Of a stretch of DNA of 64,000 bases, positions 12,257-23,619 are shown piece by piece (the first letter of the stretch is position 1; each line of letters starts with the position of its first letter). This DNA is from Diplosphaera chodatii (lineage: Eukaryota; Chlorophyta; Trebouxiophyceae; Prasiolales; Stichococcaceae). The stretch is taken from positions 1,054,001-1,118,000 of the forward strand of contig JAALGY010000052.1 in NCBI GenBank assembly GCA_032358165.1. Reading direction: 5' to 3'. The notes below the pieces were generated by a model, which ran no database searches, was not told the DNA's origin, and saw nothing but the letters and a program-made list of their open reading frames with translations. The position numbers and the translations under genes were made by a program.

Positions 12257-13181
12257 ATGCAGACGCCAACGTTTGCACCGTATTCGATATGGGCCATGCC
12301 AAAAGGTGCGACATGCTTTGGAACGCCTGCGCCAACGAGCTGTAGATCACTTTCGCAAGCTTGTCGAGAGATGTCCTGCGTTTGACAGGAGAACTGGCCG
12401 AGAGACTTCAGAATGACATCAATCGCCTCGCGGCCGAGCACTCTGCGCCGTTGTTCCCGCCGCACGTGACGGTGTTAGGCGGAACATGGCAGCGGGAGGC
12501 TGATGCTGTCCGGATCGCAGAACAGCTGGCACAGTCACTTTCGGTGAGCACCCCTCAGTCGCCCCTCACTCACAACTGCCCTGGCCCGTGCAAGTTCCGT
12601 CAGCCCAAGCTTCGCCGCTCCCCTGTGCCGTGCCAGGCCCCTGCTGCAATGCTGCATTGCGCACCGCAATACCACCAGCTGCACTGCACTGAGCCAGGAG
12701 GTCGGCTCATATGTCCTGCAGGCCTATCGCATACGGTTGCAGGAGGTCACTTGCGGCCCACCTTTTGGCCACGCCGTGTACATCAGGTGCTGCACCGACG
12801 ACGCCACAATGCAGGCGGGCAGGCAGGCCCTGCAGGCTTTTGGGCACCCGCCTGACTCACCCTACATCCCCCACCTGACCATGTGCTACTCACGACTACC
12901 CATGGACGCTGTGTAAGTGCTGAGCAATGGCGTGCTTGCATTGCCTCAAATTTTACATGCATAAGCTGTGACTGCATACTATGTTCATTGGCTGAGCTGC
13001 AGCCTGCACTGCATCCAGGGCTGAGGTGGCTGGACGGGAGCATCAGCGTGCATTCACGGGCGAGCACAGGCTGCCTGCAGACGGCTTTGATGTGGACAGC
13101 ATCTGCCTCTGGCTGACAGCCGAGGATGATGCGACGCTGCAGTCATGGCAGCTCGTTCGGGAGTTCCAACTGGTGAAGTGA
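12257..13181 (+). CDS. Cyclic phosphodiesterase-like 2H phosphoesterase, copy B
   Basis: CDS joins 12257..12305, 12389..12543, 12722..12912 and 13019..13181, 185 residues. The start is MQTPTFAPYSIWAMPKG. Catalytic H-x-T motifs are PHVTVLGG in exon 2 and PHLTMCYS in exon 3. The C-terminal stretch DSICLWLTAEDDATLQSW parallels copy A (DSISLWYTIGEDKTLQSW). All introns sit at the same codon and phase as in copy A, while protein and intron sequences have diverged, so the duplication is old. Likely cytosolic hydrolysis of cyclic phosphates, as for copy A. Confidence 0.92.
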
Positions 13182-13756
13182 CTACGCAGCTACACACATG
13201 CAGTGCTGATGTAACGCTGCACATTGTCATCGCAGCCGTCTCGCAAGAAAGTGGAACAGAGACATCATTGGTAGACATAGCTTCTCTGCATCGGCGCGGT
13301 ATCCGAGGCCCTTGGCAATGTGCATCAGTAAACTTTCAGTACTTCCTATGGGAATTTATCTTTGGTTTGAAGCGAACTGACTGTTGCCACTGATGCTCTC
13401 AGCATTGATCGTCGGACAACAGCATCAGGTATGAATTGGGTCATCACGACACACCCCTCTTCATCCCCCACACACAGAGGCATCAACAGATGGCAGAAGC
13501 GTCTGCACCAATGGCACCAAGTAGATCGAGTGGACAATCCTTGCAAGGCCTGTTGCCCACCATTTCCAGCCCCGAACATGACTGCCTGGCCAAACGTTTC
13601 GCATACACAGCATCAGCCATCCCGGGCGGGCCTCCAGGTGCAGGTCTAGTTGAACATGGACTTCAGGTGTAGGCCTCCCAAACGTGGAGCCCAAACACGC
13701 AGGCACTATGACGCTCAGGCAACAGATATGCTGCTATGATTCGTTCATCACGTCCT
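13182..13756. other. Intergenic, convergent 3' ends
   Basis: About 575 bp between phosphodiesterase B and the first bZIP-like gene. No coding signal found in it. Confidence 0.45.
13210..13214 (+). terminator. TGTAA polyadenylation signal
   Basis: TGTAA 28 nt after the stop of phosphodiesterase B. It is close for a 3' UTR, so the true signal may lie further downstream. Confidence 0.35.
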
Positions 13757-16630
13757 TCAGTCGCTGCCGCTGACCATGGCATTGGAACCGTCAGTGGCTG
13801 CGCCGCTCTCGGACGCCAAAGTCTGGTCGCTGGGCCGCGTGCTGGTGGGTGGCGGGTCATCAGACAGCAGCGTCGCAGCGTCTGGCTCCCCGGCTCGAAC
13901 CGCCACCACAGTGAGCACGGCCAGCTTGTCGGGCTGCAGGCAGGCGCAGGTGGTCAGCAGATGCCAGACACACCGCTGATGATCAGAATGCAGGAGTGTG
14001 CACCGTCTCGACCATGGAGCAGCGCTGCAATGCATTGCACGCCCAAACAGAGGGTCAAATGTAACTGGAACGCACCAGGAATGGGTACATGCCGACACAT
14101 GCGATGGCGCCCTGCAGCGGCGTCATGAGGCGGTCCCACATGTCGCGCCCCAGCTGCGTGTTCAGGCGGCACTGCTCCTTCACATTGCGCTCCAGCAGGT
14201 GCACCACCTCCAGGCACTGCACCGCACGGCCCACGCAAGCTCAGTAAGTGGAGGTGCCATGACTCCTGCTTGCTTCTGCTTCTGTCAGCACTGGAGCACA
14301 GAGGAAATGCCACTTGCATTTCGGTCGTCTGCTACACACATTTCTGACCACACACTACCGCGCGCACCTTGTTGTGCTGCGCAGAGATGGCAGGGTTGGT
14401 GTGGCAGTCCTGGGCGATGCAGGCGGTGATGATGTCGCTCAGCGCCCGCCGCTGCTGCAGCACCGCCTTGAGCGACGCCAGGAACTCGCGGCGGGCGCGC
14501 ACCATGTGCGCCACCTGCTCCTCGCTCAGCTGCAGCGCCGCCTGAGGAGAAGTCATCTCTCACCTTTCAGTGCATGGTTTGACAATGCACACCCACAGCG
14601 TGAGTAACCATACAGCTGCCAACAAAGGGCTTCACCGCTGGGTAGCCCTGGCAATGCCGTGCTGAGGCGCATACCGCAGGAGCCAATACTTCGCGGCAGC
14701 AGCAACAGTGCATGCAGAAAGCAGTGCGTGCAATGCTGGGGGCCGCACCGTGACTTTGGCCCACAGCTCGGCGGTGGGCGGCGGCACGGCGGCGGCGCCC
14801 TCCGGCAGGCAGGGCCCCGTGTGCGCCCGCGTCCGCACCCCCTCGTTCTTCATGAAGCACTGGCCCAGCACCTCGATGATCTCGTACCTGCTCCCAGTGC
14901 AAGAGGACGGGAGGCTCAGCAGGCGCCAACACCAGGCTTCAGCTTCAAGACGCCTCGAGGTGCATCAGGTGCCAGTAGGTAGATTGGCAAATTGGTGTCA
15001 GACGCAGATGTGCTGCCGCCCACCAGAGCGTCTCCACCCGCGCAGCGTCCTCCGGATGGTCGCCCGTCTGCGCGGGCGCGAGCAGCGGCGCAAGCTCCTG
15101 GATGATGCCCTGTGACGGCAGGGCTGCACAGTCACACAGGTGCTCCCATGCTTGAGGTGTGGAACACCCTAGGATACTGAGATGATGTGCCCTGTGGCGA
15201 GGGAACAAGCAGGAGCGTGCACATCCACCAAGCATCGTATGCGACGGAGGGCAGCACACCTCATACCACCGCGTGAACTCCTCCCACGTTTTTGGCAGGT
15301 CATCGCGTAGTTTGACCATTCGAGTTGCGGCACGACTGCCGCTGCCACTGCCGCTGCCGCTCTTAAGTGGCGAGTCTGCCGATGCGGTCGACGGCACTGA
15401 AAACCCTTGGCCAGCCTGCACGACAACCAGGTCATCGACCCATGATGCGGCAGGAGAAGCACTCGTTTCCCCTGGATTGGCAAAGTTCCAGCAAGGCAGT
15501 GGCATCCCACCAGACGGCGCTGCAGCGCGCACCGATTTCGGGGAACCATCGCTGCCGCTGCCGCTGCTGCTGCCATCGCAGTCGAGGTCGACCAGCTCGT
15601 GCGGCTGGCTGTCGCCGGCGGTGGCCTGCCGCTGCGCGAGGCACTGCTGCAGGGTGGCCGCCCGCACCGACAGCTGGTCCCGCTCCACGGTGAGCTGGTT
15701 GAGGCGCGCCTCCAGCTCCTCCATGCGCTGGTTGACCTCGCTCTGCTTGGCCTGGGACGCAGCAGCAGCAGCAGGGTTTGACCTCGCTCTGCTGGGCCTG
15801 GCGTGCGACGTGCTGGGTTGGCTACCGTATACTGGGGTCGTGCAGTGACGCAGTGTCAGCGTGCATGCTCAGCACTGCGTTTGACAGACATATGAGTATA
15901 GTAGCAGACAAGGGTGCACCTTCTGGCGCTCCCGGAAGCGGGCCTGCGCCCGCCGGTTCTTCTCCTGGTACCGCGTGCGGCTGGCCTTCAGCTTCTCGCT
16001 GGCGGCCGAGGCGGCGGCGCCGTCCCTGCTGCTCGCAGCAGCAGCCGGCGGAGCAGCGGTGCCAGACACAACGGTGGGTGCAGCCTGCACAGCCGCTGGC
16101 ACGCCAGCTGCCGCCGACGCAGCGGCAAGCGACACGGCTGCGCTGGCTGCCGGCTGCTGCTGCTGCTGCTGCTGCGCCTGGAGCTGCTGCGCTGCGGCGG
16201 CCGCTTTCAGCGCCTCTGCAAAGCCCTGCATGGTGGTGGGCAGCGGCATGCCGGCCGGCAGCCCGACCGAGGTGCCCAGCCCCGGGAGCGGCGGCATGGT
16301 CGGCCGCAGCGGCTGCGGCACGGCCACGCCCGGGCCCAGGCTGATGGACGCCTTTGGCGGGCCGTGCACGGGCGGCGCGCACAGCTGCGGCCCCGGGGGC
16401 TTGTACTGCGCAAAGGCGGAGCTGGCGCTGGCGCCGAGGCGGGGTGCTGGCCCCGCGCCTGGTGCCCCCTGCGGCCTGCCCGCCAGAGGCAGCGCCGGCG
16501 CAGGGTTGCTGCCGGCCGAGGGCAGCGGTCCCGCGCCGCCTGCCGCCTGAGGACCGGCGACAGCAGCTGCCATGGCTGCGATGATTGCATAAGCCTCGGC
16601 TGAGGCCATGCCCGGCAGGATGGGCTGCAT
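13757..16630 (-). CDS. bZIP-like transcription factor with Yap1-type basic region, paralogue 1
   Basis: CDS is complement(13757..13933, 14076..14216, 14368..14541, 14749..14887, 15024..15109, 15260..15751, 15920..16630), 639 residues, all phases consistent. The N-terminal 200 residues are Ala/Pro/Gln-rich, as in activation domains. The basic region EKNRRAQARFRERQK (to residue 237) keeps the bZIP N-x7-R spacing but has Gln and Phe as in fungal Yap1/Pap1 (NxxxQxxFR) instead of the usual NxxSAxxSR. Heptad Leu/Met follow: MEELEARLNQLTVERDQL. The C-terminal part has segments shared with paralogues 2 and 3: LAPLLAPAQ, AALQLSEEQ, TPLQGAIACVGMYPFL and PDKLAVL. Presumably a nuclear DNA-binding dimer. 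ATG 16630 was chosen; an in-frame ATG lies at 16606. The cognate sites and partners are unknown. Confidence 0.85.
15735..15800. repeat. Duplicated splice acceptor and exon start in bZIP paralogue 1
   Basis: The 3' splice site of exon 2 with the first 20 or so exon bases occurs twice about 40 bp apart. The segments read ACCTCGCTCTGCTTGGCCTGG and the same with G for the final T (plus strand), separated by a CAG-type tract. The inner copy is the one in frame with the zipper. Confidence 0.6.
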
Positions 16631-17579
16631 GGCTAGGTTGCGATGCCTGCGGCACACTGGACGCAAGTGTTGTCAGTCATCGAGTCCAGCTGAGGGCTCG
16701 CAAGGTGTGCGGGTGGGCAAGCAATCGGAGCGGCCGCGTGTGAAGCTGGCAGGACGCCCTGCCAGCACAGGGAGGCAACGCAGGCGCGGCTCCGTCGGCA
16801 GACCGGAGGGCAGTGCGCTGCTGTCACTGAGCCGGTGGCGCATGACGGGCTGCCGTCAGCGTGCCGAGAGGTCACGGGACGATCAACAACAGGGTGGCTC
16901 CGCCCATGGCGCTGTGTGAGGAGATTCAGGCGTGCCGCAGGACGTGGCGTACACCACCGCTGCATAGCAGCACTGCGACACTCTGCAATGCCAGCAAAAG
17001 GGCGAGCCGGATGCCCGCGCCCACCTCTTCCGGCGTTGCCCCGTCAGGCCGATTCGTGGGGCACCTACAACTCCTTGGCCCCGCGGGACCGCAGATTCAC
17101 GTCCCTGCGACAACGGCCGCCTCACCGGCAGGCAGCAGCTGCGGTCCGCGGCTGTCGAGCGTGCGGACACAGGCATATGTGGAAGTGTGCGCGGTTTCAG
17201 CCTGTGACATCTGGGTACGTAAGGTCACATCACCCGTTTTCACCCCCAGTGCAAGGGGGTGGAAGGATCTCGACCAGCCGTTACCTCATATTAATGCGAG
17301 CACAGGAGGCTCCACAATGCGAGCAAGTCCCAAGTTGACCATCCGCTGCATGGCGGCTGTTGTGGCGCAATGTGTAGGAGCAGATACCTCCTTTACGTGC
17401 TGGTAAGGTGCTCTTTGTCATCTCATGTTATCATCAACGGAGCGCCCGACAGTTTATTGTTTGGAAAAAGGTTCAGACCCATACAGACCAATCTATCAAT
17501 GTTATAAATAGCATAAGAATCTGCCCTTGCTCCACATCTGCTGGTGTGCGGCCTCAATATCGCGACACGTCCGTGCCGA
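16631..17579. other. Intergenic between bZIP paralogue 1 start and FtsH stop
   Basis: About 950 bp, same-strand neighbours. It should hold the bZIP promoter and FtsH 3' UTR. The part at 17440-17530 is AT-rich, including TATAAATA at 17503-17510. No gene seen. Confidence 0.4.
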
Positions 17580-19754
17580 TTACATGGGCACACCCTGGGG
17601 CGCAGCATCGCCCTGACCGCTGAGGTCCCCAATGCCGCCGCCCTGCAGATCGCCAATTGTGCCGCCGCTGACGCCGCCGTCCCGCACGTCAAACTTGCCC
17701 ATGTTCTCCTTCGGGATGTCGGTGTATTGGGCCAGGATCTTGCGGAACTCCTCGCCAGTGATCGTCTCGCGCTCCACCAGCTCGTCCACGATGTAGTCGA
17801 TCGCCTCGCGGTTGTCCCTGATGTGCTTGAGCGCCACCTCGTATGACTCGTCTGCGATCTTGCGCACCGCATCGTCGATGCGCTTCTGCAGGGACTCGGA
17901 GATGCTGTTGCGCGCCATCATGCGCATGATCATATCGCCAGACTGCGCGCTTGGGTCCTGCAGGCTCCAGGGCCCGATGTCCGAGAAGCCGTAGTTCACC
18001 ACCATCTGCCGCGCCATCGACGTCACCTGCTGCAGGTCGCCGGAGGCGCCGGTGGTGACCTCGGGGTCGCCGAAGATGACCTGCTCGGCGGCGCGGCCGC
18101 CCAGCGCGGACACAATGCGCGCAAAGATCTGGGACTTGCTGATCAGGCTGGGGTCCTCGCCGGGCGTGAACCAGGTCAGGCCGCGCGCCTGGCCGCGCGG
18201 AATCAGCGTCACCTTCTGCACGGGGTCGTGGCCGGGCGTGAGGGTGGCGCACACGGCGTGGCCGACCTCGTGGTACGCCACCAGGCTCTTGGACTTGCCG
18301 TCCACCATGGGCGTGCCCTCCATGCCCGCCACAATCCGGTCCACCGACTCGTCAATCTCCTTGTTGGTGATTGCTGTCAGGTTCTTGCGGCCGGTCAGGA
18401 TGGCTGACTCGTTCAGCAGGTTGGCCAAGTCGGCGCCGCTGAAGCCTGGGACACGCATGGCCACGGACTCAAGGTTGACATCCTCCGCCAGCTTCTTGTT
18501 CTTGGCGTGCACCTTCAGGATGTCCCAGCGGCCCTGGACATCTGGCACCTCCACCTGGACCTGACGGTCAAAGCGTCCCGGCCGTGTGAGGGCAGGGTCG
18601 AGGATGTCTGCGCGGTTGGTGGCGGCGATCACGATGACGCCAACATTGCCCTCGAAGCCATCCATCTCTGTCAGCAGCTGGTTCAGCGTCTGCTCACGCT
18701 CATCGTTGCCGCCGCCAACACCGGTGCCACGAGACCGGCCCACGGCATCGATCTCATCAACAAACACGATGCAGGGTGCGTTCTCCTTGGCCTTCTTAAA
18801 AAGGTCACGGACACGTGATGCACCAACACCGACGAACATCTCCACGAACTCAGAACCAGAAATGGAGAAGAACGGCACGCCTGCCTCGCCTGCAATGGCC
18901 TTGGCCAGCAGTGTCTTACCAGTACCTGGGGGGCCGACCAGCAGGACGCCCTTGGGGATCTTGGCGCCCACTGCTGTGAAGCGCTCGGGGCGCTTCAGGA
19001 ACTCCACAACCTCCTCGAAGTCCTCCTTGGCCTCGTTCACGCCCGCGACGTCGTCAAAGGTGACGCCGGTGTTGGGCTCCATCTGGAACTTGGCTTTGGA
19101 CTTGCCCATCTGCATGGGGTTGTTGCCGCCGCCAAAGCCGCCTGGGCCGCCGGCGCCGCCGCCCCGCCGTGACAGCAGGAACAGGCCGCCCACCAGCAGC
19201 AGCGGGAACGCGAGGTTGCCAAGCAGGTTGAGGAACACTGCGCCACCGTCCTCCGTGTTTGAGTGCGCGGCGAAGTCGACCTTCTTGTCGCGGAACTTGT
19301 TCAGCAGCTCGGAGCTGGTGCCGGGCAGCTGCACACGCACGCGCTGCACGCGGTTGCCCAGCTCCGGGCTGACTGCCTCCACGATCGCGATCGTGCCGTT
19401 CTCGTACAAATCCACCTTCTTCACGCGGCCCATGTCAAGGTACTCCAGGAAGCGGGAGTACGACATGCGTGAGGATGCGACGCCCTGCTGGTCATCAGCC
19501 GCCGCGGGCCGGACTGAGCCCAGCAGCGGGGCGGCTGTCACGGCTGCTGCCAGTGCCCGCTTGAGCAGGTCCCGCTTGCCCTCGTTCTGCGGGCCATCGC
19601 TGCGCTGGCTGGCTGAAACGACGAGCTGCCGTCGCGGGGCTGGGGGAGTGTGTGCTGTCCTGGCTGGCAGGTTGTGCCGCAGGCCCTGGGGCTCGAGGAC
19701 CTGCCGTGGCCGGTGCTGTGTGAAGCACCCTGCCCGGTGTGGGAGCGCCTGCAT
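17580..19754 (-). CDS. FTSH2: Chloroplast FtsH protease, type B (FTSH2/VAR2-like)
   Basis: A single uninterrupted frame of 724 residues. FtsH hexamers in the thylakoid membrane unfold and degrade photodamaged proteins such as PSII D1 using ATP and Zn2+. Residues 1-50 look like a chloroplast transit peptide and about 64-87 like a thylakoid-transfer signal ending PAAADD. A lumenal part follows, then one membrane segment at about 173-195, Walker A GPPGTGKT (274-281), Walker B IVFVDEID (329-336), the SRH region with RPGRFDR, and the zinc site HEVGH (495-499). The C-terminal stretch [20 protein letters not shown] is diagnostic of the FTSH2/8 class. Lack of introns is odd beside intron-dense neighbours and suggests a retroposed or otherwise intron-stripped copy. 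It lies between bZIP paralogues 1 and 2. Confidence 0.97.
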   Translation of the reverse strand: MQALPHRAGCFTQHRPRQVLEPQGLRHNLPARTAHTPPAPRRQLVVSASQRSDGPQNEGKRDLLKRALAAAVTAAPLLGSVRPAAADDQQGVASSRMSYSRFLEYLDMGRVKKVDLYENGTIAIVEAVSPELGNRVQRVRVQLPGTSSELLNKFRDKKVDFAAHSNTEDGGAVFLNLLGNLAFPLLLVGGLFLLSRRGGGAGGPGGFGGGNNPMQMGKSKAKFQMEPNTGVTFDDVAGVNEAKEDFEEVVEFLKRPERFTAVGAKIPKGVLLVGPPGTGKTLLAKAIAGEAGVPFFSISGSEFVEMFVGVGASRVRDLFKKAKENAPCIVFVDEIDAVGRSRGTGVGGGNDEREQTLNQLLTEMDGFEGNVGVIVIAATNRADILDPALTRPGRFDRQVQVEVPDVQGRWDILKVHAKNKKLAEDVNLESVAMRVPGFSGADLANLLNESAILTGRKNLTAITNKEIDESVDRIVAGMEGTPMVDGKSKSLVAYHEVGHAVCATLTPGHDPVQKVTLIPRGQARGLTWFTPGEDPSLISKSQIFARIVSALGGRAAEQVIFGDPEVTTGASGDLQQVTSMARQMVVNYGFSDIGPWSLQDPSAQSGDMIMRMMARNSISESLQKRIDDAVRKIADESYEVALKHIRDNREAIDYIVDELVERETITGEEFRKILAQYTDIPKENMGKFDVRDGGVSGGTIGDLQGGGIGDLSGQGDAAPQGVPM

Positions 19755-20385
19755 GCTGGCGTGTAATACTCAGACGCGATGTGTTCAGCAAACGTTTCAA
19801 GTCAGCTCAAGTACTGCGGTCTGGTATGCACTTGATGCGTGTGGTGAATCGGCGACGAGTGGGGTGTTGGCTTCAGGCTTGTTGCCAGGGCGAAGCTCAG
19901 CCTCGTCGAGCCAGGGGCCCACGTCGACAACCGTCCAGCGGTAAAGTTCACCCCTCTTCGCCCGGCAATGACCAAGGGGTATGAAGAGCTTGATGTTGGC
20001 AACCCCCCAGCTCTTCATGACGTAAACATCACCGCAGCTTAGCTCACACACGCAAGAGCTTCTCGTATGTGATCCAGCACCACGGGCACACCATCAAGTG
20101 TCGAAGTGTCATATTGACGGAGCAAGGCTGCTGTCGGCGCCCGCATACGCCACACCAAACCATTCCTGAGACCTCCTACAGGCTGGCCGTCACGGGACCG
20201 GGCAGATACCCCAGCGCGGGGCCCTGCGCTCACCAGTCGTACCCTTCTGCCAGCAGCTGTACTTTCCGACCGACCATCGCATGCGGTGACCTGGTCGAGC
20301 AGCGGCTGCAGTACTGGCCGACTTGTGTGTCTGAGAACGCCTTGCTCAGTCAGCTGGAGACACGCCGGAAAGTGTCGCTGCTGCC
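19755..20385. promoter_or_regulatory. Presumed divergent promoter, FtsH / bZIP paralogue 2
   Basis: 630 bp between two divergent ATGs. No clear TATA box or repeat seen. Confidence 0.35.
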
Positions 20386-22592
20386 ATGAGCGGCAACACC
20401 GACTCGCGAGGCTTCGGCAGCACCGACGATGATGCGACGCCGCGAGGCGAGAGCAGTGCCATGCCGGCGGGAAGCGGAGCTCTGCCAGACCATGCGGCGC
20501 AGCAGTACTCACGGCAGTCGCAGTACGTTCAGCTGCAGCAGCATGTGCAGCAACAGTCACCGCAGCGGCAGAGGGGCAGCGGGCAGTCGCACGGCGGCGG
20601 CGGCGGCAGCGGCAATGGCGCCTCTCCCTCGCCGCAGCTGCCCGGCATGGACTCCAGCACCATCGCCAAACGCTCAAAGGAGCAGGAGAAGAACCGACGG
20701 GCGCAGGCGCGGTTCAGAGAGCGGCAAAAGGTGCGGGGCATCGCGTGCACCAAAGTTGGACCGCCTAGCTCAGTTCCATACACGGTTCTCGCCGTCGGTG
20801 TTCTGATCGGTTGTGCTTCCCTAATCCTACAGTTGAAGCATGGCGAGACGGAGAAGCGCATGCAAGACTTGGAGGCAGCGGTCAAGCAACTGCAAGTGGA
20901 GCGCGATGCATTGGCCGTCAAGGCGGATGCCCTGGAGCGGTGCCTGCTGCAGGGCGAGCCCGGGCCGAATGGGGTACATCTGCACCCTCAAGCCCTGCGG
21001 CCCCCTCTAACTGCAACGCACAACAGATGATTGCAACCGCACAGCATCTGCCAGCATTGCCTGGCCTGGTACTGAGGCCACTGGGCATGCCCCGAGATGT
21101 CTGTTGCCCACCATGCAGGAGGGGGGGCCACAAAATGGTCAGTCTGACGCTGCATTCCGGGAGTATGTCGAATGGTATAAGGTGCGTGTGCGGTATATCG
21201 AAGGTGTCGACCGACTGTCGCAGGTCCCAACAGCTTATGTGACCGCAGGTGTCCTGATTGATGCGGTGTCGCTGCTGCAGGGTCGGGTGCAGCAGCTGGC
21301 GCCACTGCTGGTGCAAGCGCAGTTTGATGTCAGCAGCGAGGCAGGGAAGAAGATCACTTCCATCTGGACTGCCCTGGTGCGCTAGGCAGGCAGCACGAAC
21401 TATGAGTCTGGCTGCCTGGAGGTGCTGCCGGCAGGCTACCATGATGAAAAGGGATCTCATGAGCTTGTCGACCACAGCCTGCAACGTCTTGTGTCTTGCT
21501 GACGACAGGTGAAGGAGGGCATCAAGTGGTACAGAGATGAGACCATCCGCACACGAGCGTACTCTGCACCCATTCTGCATGATGATGAGGTGCAGCCACC
21601 GCGGCCAGACAAGGCCCTCTGGAAACAAGTGACGGTACGATTCGCTGCGTGCTGCGCATCCGGCCAGTCGCTCGACCACCTTCTGGTGCAGAGTCATTCA
21701 AGCTGTTGCGCAATTCCCGAAAACAAACTTCTGCATGCAGGCGGCACTGCAGATGACGTCATCACAGCGGCAGCGGTGTCAGGTGGTTCGGAGCAGTTAC
21801 CTGTCAAGCATGGCAGCCATCATGGCCGAGCGCCAGAGGCTGAATGCCCTGATGCAGGTTGGCGCTGCTTCAGGCCAACTTACCTGTTTGGCTTTCACAC
21901 CATCTGTGACAGCAGGCATTGCTCAAGTGCCTGTTATATGGCTGCAAGGAAACACCTCATGCTAAGACTGCTGCTGTACCGTGTAGGACATGCCAGATTG
22001 CGATGCAAATGCCAAAGTGGCCCTGCATACCGCCAAGGTGTGTGTGGACCTGGTGATCTGTTTGGCATGACCGCCGCCTGCTGCTATTCTTTGCGGCAGT
22101 ATGCTGTCACGGTGATCATACCAACCTCTGGCACATTGACAGATCAGTGGGACTCTCTGCAGGCGCTGGATGCCTTGGAGAAGCTGCACGCCAATCTGAA
22201 GCAAGAGCAGGTGCTGCAGAGCGAGCTCTCTATGGAGGTGTTCGAGCGGGTGAGCCTTTTTCTTGCCTTCTGCAGCCTTGTCTTCTGGATTCTGCCAATC
22301 GTGTAATCTTTATCTGGCATGGGTTGCGCTGGGTGTGCGACATCCTTTGGTTGATGGCATCCTCATTGCGTGCAGCTGCTCACCCCAATCCAGGCAGCCA
22401 CAGCCCTAGTTGGCTTGTACCCGTGGGCGCCCGACAAACTAGTAAGCGTCAAGTCCTCGCTATTTACAATACTATCCTTCCCTTCTTCCCGTCGTCGCTC
22501 CTCGTGTATGCCCTGCCCTGGCTCGCCTGCTGAAACCTTGCAATGGTGTGCCGCAGGCGATTCTCGACTGCGCCTGCAGCGAGCCCATATGA
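20386..22592 (+). CDS. bZIP-like transcription factor with Yap1-type basic region, paralogue 2
   Basis: CDS joins 20386..20730, 20833..20973, 21119..21181, 21281..21376, 21509..21634, 21741..21857, 22163..22249, 22376..22441 and 22557..22592, 358 residues. The N-terminus is Gln/Gly-rich. The basic region EKNRRAQARFRERQK ends at residue 115 and, as in paralogue 1, an intron follows its last codon. The zipper runs MQDLEAAVKQLQVERDALAV. The C-terminal region repeats the paralogue segments: LAPLLVQAQ, AALQMTSSQ, LLTPIQAATALVGLYPWAP and DKLAIL. The final 12-codon exon was chosen because DKL|AILDC aligns with DKLAIL in paralogue 3; reading through its GTAAGC donor would instead add about 55 unrelated residues. 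Presumably nuclear. Confidence 0.85.
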
Positions 22593-23054
22593 CGCCGCTT
22601 CCCAGCTGCTGAACATCATTTTCCTCTGCTTCAGTATGTGATTTGTGCTAGTGGGTTCTGTCGTACCTTCCGCAATTAGCCTTTAGTGCATGCAGTCGTG
22701 CGCGTCTGTCTGCCGCACATCCAGCAAGTCGACTGGCACATGCGAAGGTTAGCGCTGAAGGCGGCTGGTTTATTTGGACACGAAGATGGTACGTAGATGC
22801 TGCGGGCCGCCGTGAGCTGTGCTTGTTGCTTGCGGGGCGACCTGGCAAGGCGTGGAGTTGTGACATGCATGGTTTGCAAGGATGACGTCAAGAGAATTGT
22901 GTTGCATTGACGATGGACATGATGTTCCAGTGGTACACAAGACCATCACACAGTCTATGACCAGTCCAGGGGACGAAGGGCAATCCGGTGTCCGTTCCAG
23001 GCCGCAAGTGCTCTGCAGACCGCCACATTCCTGTTTGCCGTCCTGAGCTTGGTG

Positions 23055-23062
23055 TATAAATA
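23055..23062 (+). promoter_or_regulatory. TATA-like box TATAAATA
   Basis: It lies 558 bp upstream of the bZIP paralogue 3 start, which would need a long leader. Position and function are uncertain. Confidence 0.25.
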
Positions 23063-23449
23063 AACAGGAAACCGCCCGGCACAAGGAGGACCCTTTCCTG
23101 ATCAGACGCCGCCGATGTGCTTCACACGACCGGGCGTGACTGTGTCGCACCTTTGCCTGAATACCTCCAAATGCCGTCGCAGTGTGCTCATGCCATGTAT
23201 GTTCGCTGCAATGCCAGGTTAGTCAGCTCCTGCTCCGCTTGAGTAAGCCCCTTACGTCATTGCTCACGTGCCAGCTGCAGGAATGTTGGCCGGCCGTGGC
23301 GCAGAGTCTGGAGCTCGGGAAACCCAATACTGCTGTAGGTGACAGCATGAGGATGATGTGGTCGTCATGAACACACGGCACGGTAGTAGGCGTTGAAAAC
23401 TGGGTGAAACCTTCCGTGCTTGCTGGAGTCTCTTTCCTGGTAGTAGGCA

Positions 23450-23476
23450 CAGGTGTGGCCTTGCTGGCCACACCTG
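23450..23476. repeat. Perfect 11-bp inverted repeat (hairpin), loop 5, followed by T-run
   Basis: CAGGTGTGGCC, loop TTGCT, GGCCACACCTG, then TTTT, 143 nt before the ATG of bZIP paralogue 3. It could fold in the mRNA leader or be a palindromic protein site. Confidence 0.7.
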
Positions 23477-23619
23477 TTTTCTAAAACTGTTGGCGTCTGC
23501 AATCGTGCAAGAGTGCGCTACCTGTCGCCTGCGAGGCGTCCAGCACGGCGTGGGTGGGCCCCATGTGCCGAGGCCAAGCCACGAGCTAGGGCGCCCGCCT
23601 CGCGTCCCGCACGCACACC

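Larger units (their letters stand above)
22593..23619. other. Intergenic between bZIP paralogues 2 and 3
   Basis: About 1 kb holding the 3' flank of paralogue 2 and the presumed promoter and 5' UTR of paralogue 3. It has a TATAAATA at 23055-23062 and an 11-bp perfect hairpin at 23450-23476. No gene seen. Confidence 0.45.

Noticed and set aside
15822..16655. Arg/Ala-rich minus frame beside bZIP paralogue 1 exon 1
   Set aside because: Wrong frame of the same exon; the correct frame holds the basic region.
18586..19944. 452-codon plus-strand frame antisense to FtsH
   Set aside because: It is a GC-driven shadow of a highly conserved gene on the other strand and has no family features.
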